Shown piece after piece: positions 19,618-31,300 of a stretch of 51,006 bases of DNA. Under the pieces are notes generated by a model. The model was not told the DNA's origin, ran no database searches, and saw only the letters and a program-made list of their open reading frames with translations. This stretch comes from Stentor coeruleus. Lineage: Eukaryota > Ciliophora > Heterotrichea > Heterotrichida > Stentoridae. A program made the position numbers and the translations under genes. The stretch's first letter is position 1. Each line of letters opens with the position of its first letter. The DNA is taken from positions 1 to 51,006 of the forward strand of contig MPUH01000486.1 in NCBI GenBank assembly GCA_001970955.1, in the 5' to 3' direction.

Positions 19618-21083
19618 TTATGATGGTAAACTTAATGCAGAATTAAAAGTATTTGGTATTTTAAGACATATTTCTTTAAATTCCTCGAAATCCAGCCCTC
19701 CATCTCCATTTTTATCATTCTGACACATCATATTCATATACCCAACATCATCAATCCCCCCAATCATTTCCTTCAACTCATTTAAATCAATTTTCCCATT
19801 ACCATCAAGATCAAATGCCCTAAAAGCAGCTTCAAGTTTTTTATTACACAAAAATAATTTCCAATCCATACTTGCTGATAAGAATTCAGTATAATAAATA
19901 AAATCATTATGATTAGAATTACATCTTTTTATAATTTCATTAATGCCTTTAAGTCTAAAAGATGATACTAAAGATAAAACTTGTGTGATTTCTTCAATAC
20001 TAAGTTTACCATCTCCATTTGAGTCAAGGGCCATAAAAGTTTCCTTTAATATTTTGATTTTTTTCATTTGTAGCTAAATGAGAGACTATGCATTCTAGTG
20101 TTGCTTGTTAGATTTTGGTCTGGCATCTGAAAAATTGGAGGTTTTGGATTGATTTCAAGTGGATTTTCCTTCCAGAACTTTTTAAGAAATGCTTAAACCA
20201 GGGATTTGCAAGAATTTCTTCTGCACTTGGTCTGCCTTCTGGAGTTTTGTTTAAAAGTAGGCTTACTAAAGCTTTGGCCTGGGCTGAAACTCTACTCCAC
20301 TCTTTGTTTGGGAATTCAATTTGAGAATTTTGTATCTCGAATTGCAAAGTTGTATTATGTTTCTTAGAAAATGGGAGGTATCCGCAAAGCATTAAATACA
20401 TAATCACTCCACAACTCCACACATCACTTTTATCAATATAAGTGCCTTCAAAGTTCTCTGGTGCAGAATAATAAGGCTAAATAAGAAATACTTTGCCTTC
20501 CTTAAAAAATTTCCCTTGTGTGTCTATCATTTTTGATATCCCAAAATCAATGACTTTTAATGAAGCTCCTTCAGAAGAATCTTCAAACATTAGGTTTTCA
20601 GGTTTTATATCTATGGAGAACTTTATTTGCATGACAATAAGACACTGCTGAAAGTATTTGATACATATACAAAGCAACTTCTGTTTCTTTTAGTTTCTTT
20701 TCTCCTATTATCCTTTCTAACAGTTCCCCTCCAGTGCATATTTCAGTGAGAATATGAAAGCATTTGTTATCATCAATTACTTCATTAATTTTTAAAATGT
20801 TCGGATGATCGAGTTTTCTTAGAATATCAACTTCTAAAAGCATGCTTTTGTAAGAAGAAACTTCGACATATGATTTTATTATAGACTTCATAGCCATAGG
20901 AATATTAAGCTCTTTGTGAATAACTTTTCTAACACACCCAAAAGCCCCTTCTCCTAATATATCCAGGATTTCGTAGTAATCAGAAACTTTACCAATTGTA
21001 CATTTTACAGAATGCCTTGTATAGATAGTTATCTCATCAAATCCATCTTGATGCTTTTCAGTTGTTAATGAAGCTTGATCCAT
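19618..21083 (-). pseudogene. calcium-dependent protein kinase (CDPK) with three lesions
   Basis: Order on the minus strand: kinase N-lobe (LGEGAFGCVRKV, AMKSI), catalytic loop, DFG (VIDFGISK), a 15-nt intron at 20477-20491, APE segment (PYYSAPENFEG), SDVWSCGVIMYLMLCGYLPF, junction helix, then EF hands. EF1 is DSNGDGKLSIEE, EF3 DLDGNGKIDLNE and EF4 DKNGDGGLDFEE; the second loop is degenerate (NSNHNDFIYYTE). This is the CDPK architecture: Ca2+ binding by the EF hands relieves autoinhibition of the kinase. Three lesions interrupt it. Two bases are missing at ~20611-20612 between His and Asp of HRD. An in-frame TAA lies at 20108-20110 in the junction region. One surplus base sits in the seven-A run at 20058-20064, just before EF1. 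The residues on each side continue the family pattern, and the intron is intact, so decay is recent or the lesions are sequence errors. Start at 21083. Confidence 0.8.
20477..20491 (-). other. 15-nt spliceosomal intron in the CDPK gene
   Basis: Minus-strand sequence GTATTTCTTATTTAG carries an in-frame TAG. Excision joins ...GK to PYYSAPENFEG, giving the kinase activation segment expected after DFG. Confidence 0.9.
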
Positions 21084-21513
21084 TTATTTACATTGAAATG
21101 TCACCAAGCAAATCTTCGAATATAATTACTTAAATGCTCAAAATTCATTTATATGCGCTTTTAATGTAGGCTACTCTGTGCTCAGATATTTAAATATATA
21201 AAACAGAAAATAACAATTCTAAAAACCTTTTGGGTATAATAAATTTTGTAATATTCAGAATTATTGTAATATTTTTTATGTTCATATTAAGACATCTCTT
21301 TTTGAAAATATTATTTAAATTATAGGTAAGATTATATTGTTTATACATCCGCTTTACAGTCTTCATAGATTTATAATGTAATTGCTGATAGGTATCTAGA
21401 ATATTGTTAATAAATTATATTTTTTATTTAAGATATTTTATCCTTAACAAATAAACATCAAACTTCCGATATACTCATTTAAATCTTATTATTTATTAAA
21501 AAAAGCCTGACAA
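21084..21513. other. AT-rich intergenic, no gene seen
   Basis: The 430 bases between the CDPK start and the K+ channel stop (both minus strand) hold no recognisable coding, RNA or repeat. The region nearest 21083 should carry the CDPK promoter. Confidence 0.5.
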
Positions 21514-23280
21514 TTAATCCTCCTCATTTTTCTTTGCAATAATAGCTTCAAAAAGCTTATTACTCATTCCATGTATATTTTCTGTATAAACACTCAGATT
21601 CTTAATTTTCCTCTTCATCCCAGCAAGAGCAGTTTCCGGATTTTTAAGCTCGACTATATTTTTATACATAGAAGTGCTTCTAACAATTGAATTCATTTCC
21701 ACACTTCTTCTTGCATTACTTTTAATCTCTGATATATTCACAGCTTGATTAAAAGGTATACTCGGTATTGCTGTAATCTGAAATTTAGTCTCAACCTCAA
21801 CAATAGCCTGCTGAAGTTTCTGATTAATCCTATCCAACCTATCCCTAGCTTTAATACAAATTTCTATAGCCTCATCTTCAAAATACCCAAGTAATTCTTC
21901 AAAATGTTCACGACTTAATGTAAGTAATTCACATCCATCTTCAGTATAAACAGTATTCAAATGAGTTTTATTATTTGAAAACAGTAAATCAATTTCCCCA
22001 AAATAATAGTTTTCATATAATATTATAAAAGGATAAAAATCATTACCACGTTTAATCATCATACTAGCACATCCTTTAATAATAAAATACATATCTGTAG
22101 CGAATTCATTTTCTTTAAAAATAAAATCCCTACGATCAATTTTTAAAGGTTTTAAACGTGAAGCTACCCATGCAATGAATCCTAAAGATTTTTGGGTAAA
22201 GAAAAAGTTTTTGCTTATTTTTTGTTCAAAAATTATATGCAACAAACGGTGTTTTATAGATAAAGGGAGATCATTTAGTATTTCTTCAAGTTCTTTATCG
22301 TTGTTTTTATGTTCATATTCAAGAGCTAATGAAAGTTTAGTATGAAAAGCTGTGCTTATTTTATATTTTCTAGCTATATGTGCTAGGAGGTCTAATTTTT
22401 TGTTTAATATAGCTTTTCTAGTATCCATTGCAGATATTATATTACTTATAGAACTGATAGTATATGAATAAAGAATAATACCAATTATCATAACAACAAA
22501 ACAATAACATCTTTCAGGGATATTTGTTGCTGATATATCCCCATATCCTACTGTAACCAAAGTTGTTATAGACCAATATAAGGACACTATATATAAATCT
22601 ATACTATTATAATCTTGAAATCCATATCTTGATATCCAATTAACCGGTGTATCATTATACATTTTACCTATAAAAACCCAAAAACAAGCTAGGATGTGTA
22701 TAAGAAATACTAATAATAATAGAAAGTATATAAGCCTTTCTAATGCTATTGAGATTTTAAGAACTAGGTTGATATGCTTTCTTTGCTCTTTGTTTTTAAA
22801 AAGCTTAATAAGTCGGAGGACTTTTGCTATACGTAAAACACGATATAATCTTTGCATTCTTGTAACACGAAGTAAACTGTTGTATCGGCTTTGGTTTTCA
22901 AATACAAGTTGCATTGGAAAACATGCTAAGAAATCGAATATAAGCCAAGATTTTGCGTAGTTTAATAATATGAGTTTTTTGCTTGTAACCAGGTTGTTTT
23001 TTTCATCATAGTAGCCGGTAAAGCAAGAAAAGATTATGTCGAGGAAAAAAAGAACGTCTATTAGAAGGTCTAAGACGTAGATTGAATAGATTTCTGTTTC
23101 CATAAAAGCCATTTGATATGGAGCAGCTATGATTGAATATAACATTGCTATGATCATTAAGACGTTCCAGTATCCTTTTAATTTCCCATCTGGGAGTACG
23201 AGAAATACGCACTTTTTTTTTGTTAGGGAAGATTCTGTTTCTGATTTCCAAGTGACAGTGCTTGATGCTATGTGTTGCAT
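21514..23280 (-). CDS. voltage-gated K+ channel with cyclic-nucleotide-binding-type domain (CNG/HCN/EAG class)
   Basis: The 588-residue protein has six membrane segments (~40-270). The S4 has eight basic residues at every third position (RVTRMQRLYRVLRIAKVLRL region), so it should sense voltage. The pore helix and filter read SLYWSITTLVTVGYGDI; GYGD indicates K+ selectivity. A C-linker follows, then a cyclic-nucleotide-binding fold at ~375-480 (DMYFIIKGCASM, then YFGEIDLLFSNNKTHLNTV). The phosphate-binding cassette has the FGE motif, but the Arg usual in its last part (R-x-A/T) is absent; Thr-His-Leu-Asn stands there. Ligand binding may be weak or lost, as in EAG-type channels. In ciliates such channels act in membrane potential control of ciliary beating. 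The ATG at 23280 starts only 40 nt from the GSK3 stop. Confidence 0.9.
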   Translation of the reverse strand: MQHIASSTVTWKSETESSLTKKKCVFLVLPDGKLKGYWNVLMIIAMLYSIIAAPYQMAFMETEIYSIYVLDLLIDVLFFLDIIFSCFTGYYDEKNNLVTSKKLILLNYAKSWLIFDFLACFPMQLVFENQSRYNSLLRVTRMQRLYRVLRIAKVLRLIKLFKNKEQRKHINLVLKISIALERLIYFLLLLVFLIHILACFWVFIGKMYNDTPVNWISRYGFQDYNSIDLYIVSLYWSITTLVTVGYGDISATNIPERCYCFVVMIIGIILYSYTISSISNIISAMDTRKAILNKKLDLLAHIARKYKISTAFHTKLSLALEYEHKNNDKELEEILNDLPLSIKHRLLHIIFEQKISKNFFFTQKSLGFIAWVASRLKPLKIDRRDFIFKENEFATDMYFIIKGCASMMIKRGNDFYPFIILYENYYFGEIDLLFSNNKTHLNTVYTEDGCELLTLSREHFEELLGYFEDEAIEICIKARDRLDRINQKLQQAIVEVETKFQITAIPSIPFNQAVNISEIKSNARRSVEMNSIVRSTSMYKNIVELKNPETALAGMKRKIKNLSVYTENIHGMSNKLFEAIIAKKNEED

Positions 23281-23320
23281 TTTTTAAACTGATTAATAAA
23301 TATTTGGTAAATAATATTAC

Positions 23321-24430
23321 CTAATTACTAAACCAACTAGGGGTAAGTGAGCGTATAAGTTCAGGGTGGGTTTTCATTTCAATCTCACTCCAGTTAAAAA
23401 GAGGAGGAAGAGGATCACCATTAGGAAGTCTAGTGCCTTGAACTCTGAGTTCATCAAAGAATGGGTGTTGTAATGCTTGATATGCAGTTACTCTCTTTGT
23501 AGGTGAATAGACTAGCATTGAAGCTAAAAGGTCTATTGCTTCAGGTGAAGCTTTGTTTTTAAAAACTCTACTCCATGGAGTTTGTCTTATGTCAGGGAAA
23601 CGACCTTCATGGTAATTTGGATTCATTTCAAAGATCTGCTCACGGGTTGGAGTACCTAAAATTTTTATAATTTCTACCAATTGGTCTACAGCACTTTCTC
23701 CAGGAAATAGTGGTTGGAAAATAAACAATTCAGCAATGACACAGCCAGCACTCCAGATGTCAATAAGAGTAGTATAGTCTGTTGCACCAAATATCAACTC
23801 AGGTGCTCTATAGTATCTAGAGCATATATACGCAACATTAGGTTCTCCACGAACAAGTCTCTTAGCTGACCCAAAGTCACAAAGCACCAACCTATGAGTT
23901 GCTGGGTCCACCAGCAGATTCTGAGGCTTAATATCCCTATGACAAACCCCCATAGCATGAATATACCCAAGTGACCTTATAATCTGATAACTATACAGCT
24001 TAGCAATAATCAAAGGTATCGGCTGCCTCATCCTTCCATAATTCTTGACAACTCTATACAAAGTATCAGGAAAATACTCCATAACTAAATTCAAAAACAC
24101 TTCATCAGGTTTTTCACCCGGCGTATAAAAAGCATGACGAAGTCCAACAACATTTGGATGAATAAGTTCCTTCATAATTTCATACTCTCTATTTTTATAT
24201 CTTTTGTCTTGAAATACTTTTTTAATAGCAACTTTTTCACCAGTTTCAGCTATAGTGGCTTGGTATACAACACCAAATGTCCCATTACCAACGACTTTGT
24301 CAGAAGTATAAGTATGACTACCTGTTTTATCACTTAAACTCATTCTTTGAAGTGATGTATTAATCTCACCTACACGGACATTAGCTGAAGCTGTAGATAT
24401 GTTGTGAACTGGCTTTTGTTTTGAGCGCAT
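23321..24430 (-). CDS. glycogen synthase kinase 3 (GSK3/shaggy) homologue
   Basis: The 369-residue Ser/Thr kinase matches GSK3 over almost its whole length. It has glycine loop [28 protein letters not shown], catalytic loop [17 protein letters not shown] as LCDFGSAK, and activation-loop [16 protein letters not shown] with the GSK3 tyrosine just before the conserved Cys-Ser-Arg. GSK3-specific segments [14 protein letters not shown] and PLFNWSEIE are present. The N-terminal extension (~40 residues) shows no evident RxxxS inhibitory site like GSK3-beta Ser9, so Akt-type inhibition is not expected (inference). GSK3 is cytosolic and phosphorylates primed substrates. All catalytic residues are intact. 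The ATG at 24430 is the first in frame. Confidence 0.95.
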   Translation of the reverse strand: MRSKQKPVHNISTASANVRVGEINTSLQRMSLSDKTGSHTYTSDKVVGNGTFGVVYQATIAETGEKVAIKKVFQDKRYKNREYEIMKELIHPNVVGLRHAFYTPGEKPDEVFLNLVMEYFPDTLYRVVKNYGRMRQPIPLIIAKLYSYQIIRSLGYIHAMGVCHRDIKPQNLLVDPATHRLVLCDFGSAKRLVRGEPNVAYICSRYYRAPELIFGATDYTTLIDIWSAGCVIAELFIFQPLFPGESAVDQLVEIIKILGTPTREQIFEMNPNYHEGRFPDIRQTPWSRVFKNKASPEAIDLLASMLVYSPTKRVTAYQALQHPFFDELRVQGTRLPNGDPLPPLFNWSEIEMKTHPELIRSLTPSWFSN

Positions 24431-25396
24431 ATTGTATTTTTTTTATTTGAGTTTTAGAAACTGCTAATGATTATGAAAATATGAATTTTTATGGGGATTG
24501 GAAAGGATGATATGAAAATGTGTAGGGTTTATTATGTTGATGAGGTTGAAGTAGGTTAAGAAAGGATTGATGAGATTAGTGATAGATTTGGTCATAATGG
24601 CTTTTTTTTTTTGGGTTTGTGGGATTTGAAGTTTTGATAAGGGTTTTTGTAAGGAATTTTTTAGGTTTTGGTTTTTGGAGGTTTTGAAGGGTTTAGAGAA
24701 AAATGTGTTAAGGGATAATGGATAAGATGTGAATTTATATTTTAAGGGTGTAGAATTNTTTGAAGTTTTGATAAGGGTTTTTGTAAGGAATTTTTTAGGT
24801 TTTGGTTTTTGGAGGTTTTGAAAGGTTTAGAGAAAAATGTGTTAAGGGATAATGGATAAGATGTGAATTTATATTTTAAGGGTGTAGAATGTATGATGGG
24901 GTATATAGTTGTTTTGAGTAATTGTTTTTTAATGTTTTTTGTTTTTGCAGGCTATTTTGTTTTAGTTTATTAAAGAAATGATATTATGTTTATTTGATGT
25001 TTTGATAAATTTTAAACAGTTATCAAAATTTACCGAGAATAATTCCAAAAGTCTTTTATTATGTTATGATACACAATTAACAATTAACACACCGTAAAAA
25101 ACATATTTTATTGAACCTATATATATTCCTTCTTGTATTTATCCTATATAATCTAAATATGATGCCTATTTTATCTTGTAAAATAGCGTTAATTTTATTA
25201 AATTAGTTTTTTTCTCGCTAAACACAGCATAAAGTTAAATTTTACCATAAATTTTCATTATTTAACACCAAAATACAAATTCGTTTATTAGTTTTTCACT
25301 TCTCTTAATTATATTCATTTAAGTCTTTAAGCTTATGATTATAAGTGAACTTTGCAAAATTCAAAATATAGGACATGCAATTCTATACCATTAATA
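24431..25396. other. ~1-kb divergent promoter region with an assembly join
   Basis: It separates GSK3 (minus) from the giant Cys-rich gene (plus). From 24431 to ~24950 the plus strand is T/G-rich and nearly free of C; from ~25020 to 25396 it becomes ordinary AT-rich and then G-poor. The switch in strand bias may mark the boundary between two promoters. No coding was seen. Confidence 0.5.
24625..24889. repeat. direct ~131-bp repeat around single N, one mismatch (assembly join)
   Basis: The sequence at ~24625-24755 recurs at 24759-24889 across the N at 24758. The only difference noticed within the copies is G at 24689 against A at 24823. It is non-coding. The mismatch could be an allelic variant or a read error at a contig end. 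Confidence 0.88.
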
Positions 25397-28300
25397 ATGT
25401 TATTTCTGGTACTATTAATCGACCTCGTTCTTAAAGCGAATTCTGCATGCTGTTTGAATTGTGCAACAATAGGAGCATCAGCATGTTCATCTTGCAGTAG
25501 TGGATATTATATGTTCAACTCGCTAATATGCTTGAGTTCATGTCCTTGGGGCTATACAGGCTCTTCATCAGTTTGCTCCGATAATGGTGGTTCAAAAACT
25601 GTTTTCGATATAGAATTTTCAACTTATACTGACCTTACAAGTACAACTGCGGGTTTTTTTACAACATATGGGAATACTAAATTTGGAAATTCAAACGGCA
25701 AAAGCTTAATGCCAACAAAAGACCGTGGCTTCTATAGCGGAACTTCATCTGCCCTAAAAGGAAGCTCAACATGGAATCCTAGCCCAAACATTTCCTTTAT
25801 GCTTTGGGTTTATCCTATAAGTGAAGGAACTATATTCGAAGTTCTTAATGGAAGTTCATTTACTTATAGATTGAAAGTAAATGGAAGTGCTTATACTTTC
25901 AGAGTAATTCTATATAAACAAGACAATACCGGAACTTATAATTTTGAGTTAACTCATAGTACAAGCGTTTCTGGTTGGGTATATATAAAATGTCAATCTT
26001 CCCAAAATACTGCAACCGATGTCTTAATAAAAATTCTTAAAAACTCAGATGAAATCTCAGCAACTTACTCAGGTGCAGAATTTAAAGATTCAGTTCCCAG
26101 CACATGGACTTTAGGTTCCGATACAATCGGTAGTTCATTTCAAGGGTTTATATATAGATACTGGGTTTATATGCAAACAACAGATTCAAATCTTCCAGTA
26201 GTATCTCCTCCTGCATGTGGACTTAATCAATATTATGATGGAACTACATGTCAAAGTTGTCCAGGATCATGTTCAACAACTCCAATATGTACAGGTAATA
26301 CATGCTCAATATGCTTAAATTGTTTATACTGTAAAGGTTATGGAAGTAATGAATGTTATTGTGATGGGACAACATGCTGTCAAAGTTCATGTTCTACTTG
26401 TAGTACAAAATATGTCTGTACTACATGTGCTAGTGGTTATANCTTAAATTGTTTATACTGTAAAGGTTATGGAAGTAATGAATGTTATTGTGATGGGACA
26501 ACATGTTGTCAAAGTTCATGTTCTACTTGTAGTACAAAATATGTCTGTACTACATGTGCTAGTGGTTATACACTTAGTAATGGGATTTGTTTACCAAACA
26601 GTACACCAACAAAAGTTTATCAATCATTTGCTGGAACTTTTTCAGGAGATTATGGGAATTTTAGAACTGGCTGGGATAGTACAAAGTATCAATTTGCCAA
26701 TAGTCCTGAAACTGAAGACCCAATCCCTATGGAAAATAGAGGGATTTATTTTAACTCAGGGAAATTTTTGATATATAAATCCTCGCTTGATTTAGGATCA
26801 AGTTTTACAATTGGCATGTGGGCTAAACCATTTACTTCAGGATTGTTTTTTAAAGGTACTGAAATTTCTCATGATACTTATTGTTTTTATCTGTTTTATT
26901 ATTATGGAAGTACAGCTTATTATCATACTTCTACTTCAGTAACAACATTTACTTCTTGGAGATATATCGCTCTTTCAGTATCTACATCAGGTACAACTTT
27001 GACTATTAAATCATATTATGACAATATATCAAGTTATTCACAAACATTATCAAATGCTTTATTTCAAGATTACTCAAAAAGTCCTTTAGTACTTGGTAAA
27101 TCCTGGGAGAATATGTTTAGAGGATTTATATACTCGATTTCTATATGGACCCAAGCTATAACAGATTTTGCTTATGAATATTATGATGAAGCATGTGGGA
27201 AATCTCAAATAAACTCATGTTTAAGTGAATGTGATTATAATTATTATCTAGGAAGAGTTTGTACTTTATGTAATCATGCTTATAGTACAGGATGTGTTGA
27301 TAGTCGTACAGATGCTTCTATATGCAAGAATTATCTTTGTAATTATTGTTCGTTTTTTACTGAGACATCTTCATGTTCGTCATGTATTGCTAATTCTGCA
27401 TCAAATCCTTGTGTTTGTAATCAATTATATTATGCAACTCCATATCAATGTTCTAGTTGTTATACAAGATGTCAAACATGTTCAAGTGGAGGATATAAAT
27501 GTAATACATGTACTTCTAGTTATTATTATGTAAATCCTGTATGTGTCGCTGCTTGTCCTACAGGATATACTGGATCAGGTAATGTGTGTACTTTAACAAC
27601 AGATTCTGTTGTTGATTTGGATTTAAGCTCAACTTTTAAATTAGGGACTTTTTCTTCTTTTGATATAGGTTTAAGTACGACTGATACATTTTTATCCTAT
27701 GATTCAAATGACCCTTGGCCAGTATTAAAACGGGGTTACTATTTTTACCCTACAGCATATATGAAAAGAACCCTAATTATGTCACCTTTATTTTCTATGT
27801 CGATATGGGTCAGAGTTGTTAGCTCAGGGACTATTCTTTCAAAATCTAATGCTTTTACATTATCCGCAACATCAACAACTTCAGTATCTATGTCAGTGAC
27901 CCTTACAACAACAACAACATCATCTTTAACTAAAACCTTTACTATAACAAATTTAAATTGGGTATATCTGAGTTTTGCCCTTTCTATGATTTCTGATACA
28001 AATACTCAACTTGCTAGTTATATCAATCAAATTGCTCAAAGTACAATTGATGCTGCTGGATTTTTATCAGATAATTCAGGGTATTTTTATGTTGGAGCAC
28101 AAACTGGAGGATTTACTGGGTTTATTGTTAGAGTACAACTTTATAATACAGGAACTCATTATAATGATGCTTATTCACTTGCATGTACTGATTGTAATAG
28201 TTGTTCTACTTGTTTAAGTACATGTGAAATTGCCCAAGATCCTTATAATAGTTGTACAGCTTGTCCTGGAACTTGTACAAAAGGATGTAGGGAAAATCGA

Positions 28301-31300
28301 TGTCAATTGTGTAATGATGGATATTGTGCTGATTGTAATGATAGGGTTACAACTGGATGTAATACTTGTACTACTAATGCTTCAGGATCGCCATGTACAT
28401 GTGCTAATGCGTATTATCCAAGTAATTATGCTTGTGTTTCATGCTTTACCAGATGCGCTACATGTACAGATTCAACCTATAAATGCAACAGTTGTACTTC
28501 AACTTTTTATTATTTGAATAGTTTATGTATCTCTGCATGTCCAACAGGATATACAACTTCTTCTTATGTTTGTAGTTTAAGTACTGAAAAAATATTGGAT
28601 TTAGATCTGACTACTGTTTATAGCTATGGAACAATAGGAAGTGTTAATCTAGGATCCAGCTCAACTTCTGTATTCCCGAATTACGATTCTAATGATCCAT
28701 GGGCAGCTCCTAAAAGAGGATATTATTTTTCTGCAACATCATACATGAAAAATACTATGATCTTCTCACCTTATCTCTCCTCTTCTTTATGGATCAAAAT
28801 CATATCATCAGGGGTAATTTTATCCAAAACAAATATTTTATCAGTACAAGCAACCACAGCAACATCAATAACTATAACATTTACACTTGCTCCAAACTCT
28901 GCAAGTCTTACAAAAACTTTAACTATAACAAGTAGTTCTTGGATTTATATAGGTTTTTATCTATCTATAGATAGTGGTTATACACAAACTTCTTTAAATA
29001 CTTATCTTAGTTCTGTAAGTCAAAGTGTAGTTAGCGCTGCTGGATTTTTATCAGATTCATCATCAGATTTGTTTATTGGGGCAAGTACAGGAGGGTTTGT
29101 AGGGTTTATTCAGTATTTGCAGATTTATAGTACAGCAAGTCATTATAATGATATTAGTACTTTATCATGTTCTGATTGTTTAAGTTTATGTTTAATAAAT
29201 CAGGATCCTTATAACTCTTGTGCTACTTGCCCTACTGAATGTACTAATGGATGCAGATCAGGAAGATGCTCACTTTGTACGGATGGGTATTGCTCAACTT
29301 GCTCTGATAGAACGACTAGTACATGCACAACATGTATAACAAATGCATCTGGTTCAAACCCATGCTTATGTAATGCAGCTTATTATCCACTTAATTATGC
29401 ATGTACTTTATGCTATACTCGATGCGCAACGTGTACTGATGGATCTTACAAATGTAGCACTTGTACATCTTCTTACTACTACTTTAACAATCTTTGTATT
29501 TCCGCATGTCCAAATGGCTATACAGAATCTTCAAGAATATGCACACTTTCTTCTGAATCAGTACTAAATCTTGATTTAAGCACAACTTATACTACAGGTT
29601 CAATTAGCACAGTTAGTCTCGGTTCTTCATCAACAAACGCATTCCCAACTTACGATAATAACGATCCTTGGGTAGCTCCTTTACGAGGCTATTATTTCCA
29701 ATCTGCATCCTATATGACAACATCAAATATAGTTTTATCCCCATTTTTATCTTTAAACTTATGGATAAAAATTCTTGCATCAGGCTCTATTCTAACAAAA
29801 ACTGGAATTTTTACTTTATCAGCAAGTTCTCTTACAAATATTATTTGTACATTTACTCTTATGCAATCTTTATCTTTATCTAAATCAATTACAATTACAA
29901 GCTCAGATTGGGTTTATTTGGGTTATTCACTAAGCATAAACAGTGCTTATACACTTGCAAGATTATCAAGTATAATGAACACTGTTTCTCAAACAGATGT
30001 AGACGTTGATGGATTTTTATCTGATACTTCTTCAATTATTACAATAGGAGCAAGTTCAGGAGGATTTATGGGATTTTTAATGCAAATGAAAATTTATAGT
30101 ACATCGAGTCATATGAGTGATGCTTATAGTTTTACTTGTACAAACTGTTTTAGTACTTGTTCAATAAGTGAAGATCCTTATAATAGTTGTGCAGCATGTC
30201 CTGGAACTTGTACTAATGGTTGTAGATCTGGAAGTTGCTCTATGTGCTCTGATGGATATTGTAAAGTTTGCAGTGATAGGACAACAACTGGATGTACAAC
30301 TTGTATAGATAATGCAGCTGTTGTAAATGGATGTACATGCAATGATGGCTACTATCCTTCTAATTTTGCTTGTGTTTTATGTTATCCTAGATGTGCTACA
30401 TGTTCTGATGGTTCTTACAAATGCAACACCTGCACATCAACTTATTATTTCCTTGACAACCTTTGTATTTCTGCCTGCCCAGATGGATATACTGAATCAT
30501 CAAAGATATGTACATTATCGTCTCAGTCAGTTTTTAATCTCGACTTAAGTGAAATATATACAACTGGTACAATTGGTACAGTTAGTCTTGGATCTTCCTC
30601 CACAAACACTTTCCCAACTTATGATAGTAACGATCCTTGGGTAGCTCCTTTACGAGGTTATTACTTTCAATCAACATCCTATATGACAACATCGAATATG
30701 GTTTTATCTCCGTTTTTATCCTTAAACTTATGGATAAAAATTCTTGCACCAGGCTCTATTCTAACAAAAACTGGAATTTTTACTTTATCAGCAAGTTCTC
30801 TTACAAATATTGTTTGTACATTTATTCTTATGCAAACCTCACTTTTATCTGCAACTATAACAATTACAAGTTCAGATTGGGTTTATTTAGGTTATTCACT
30901 TAGCATAAATAACGCTTATAGTCTTGGAAGATTATCAAGTATAATGAATACTGTTACTCAAACAAATGTAGATGTAGATGGGTTTTTATCAGATACTTCA
31001 TCAACTATTTTAATAGGAGAAAGTTCAGGAGGATTTACAGGATTTTTAATGCAAATACAAGTTTATAGTACATCAAGTCATATGAGTGATGCTAATGGAT
31101 TTACTTGTACAGACTGTTTTAGTACTTGCTTAATACTTGAAGATCCTTATAATAGTTGTACAGCATGTCCTGGAACATGTAATAATGGTTGTAGATCAGG
31201 AAGTTGTTCATCATGTTCTGATGGTTATTGCTCTACATGCTCTGATCGAGAAACCAACGAATGCATAGTTTGTATATCTCATGCTAGTGGAAGTAATGTA

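Noticed and set aside
20108..20110. In-frame TAA in the CDPK gene as evidence that TAA encodes Gln, as in many ciliates
   Set aside because: Many genes in the window end in TAA with no homologous extension, the long genes (3,278 and 1,711 codons) contain no internal TAA, and the stops in the CK1 pseudogene fall at positions expected to be Tyr, Gly and Lys/Arg, not only Gln.
25352..25396. Upstream extension of the giant gene from a TTG codon
   Set aside because: Eukaryotic start at TTG is unlikely; the ATG at 25397 begins a clean signal peptide.
26314..26570. Tandem Cys-module duplication as a biological repeat
   Set aside because: It abuts a single N exactly and follows the same pattern as seven other N joins, so an unmerged overlap is more likely.
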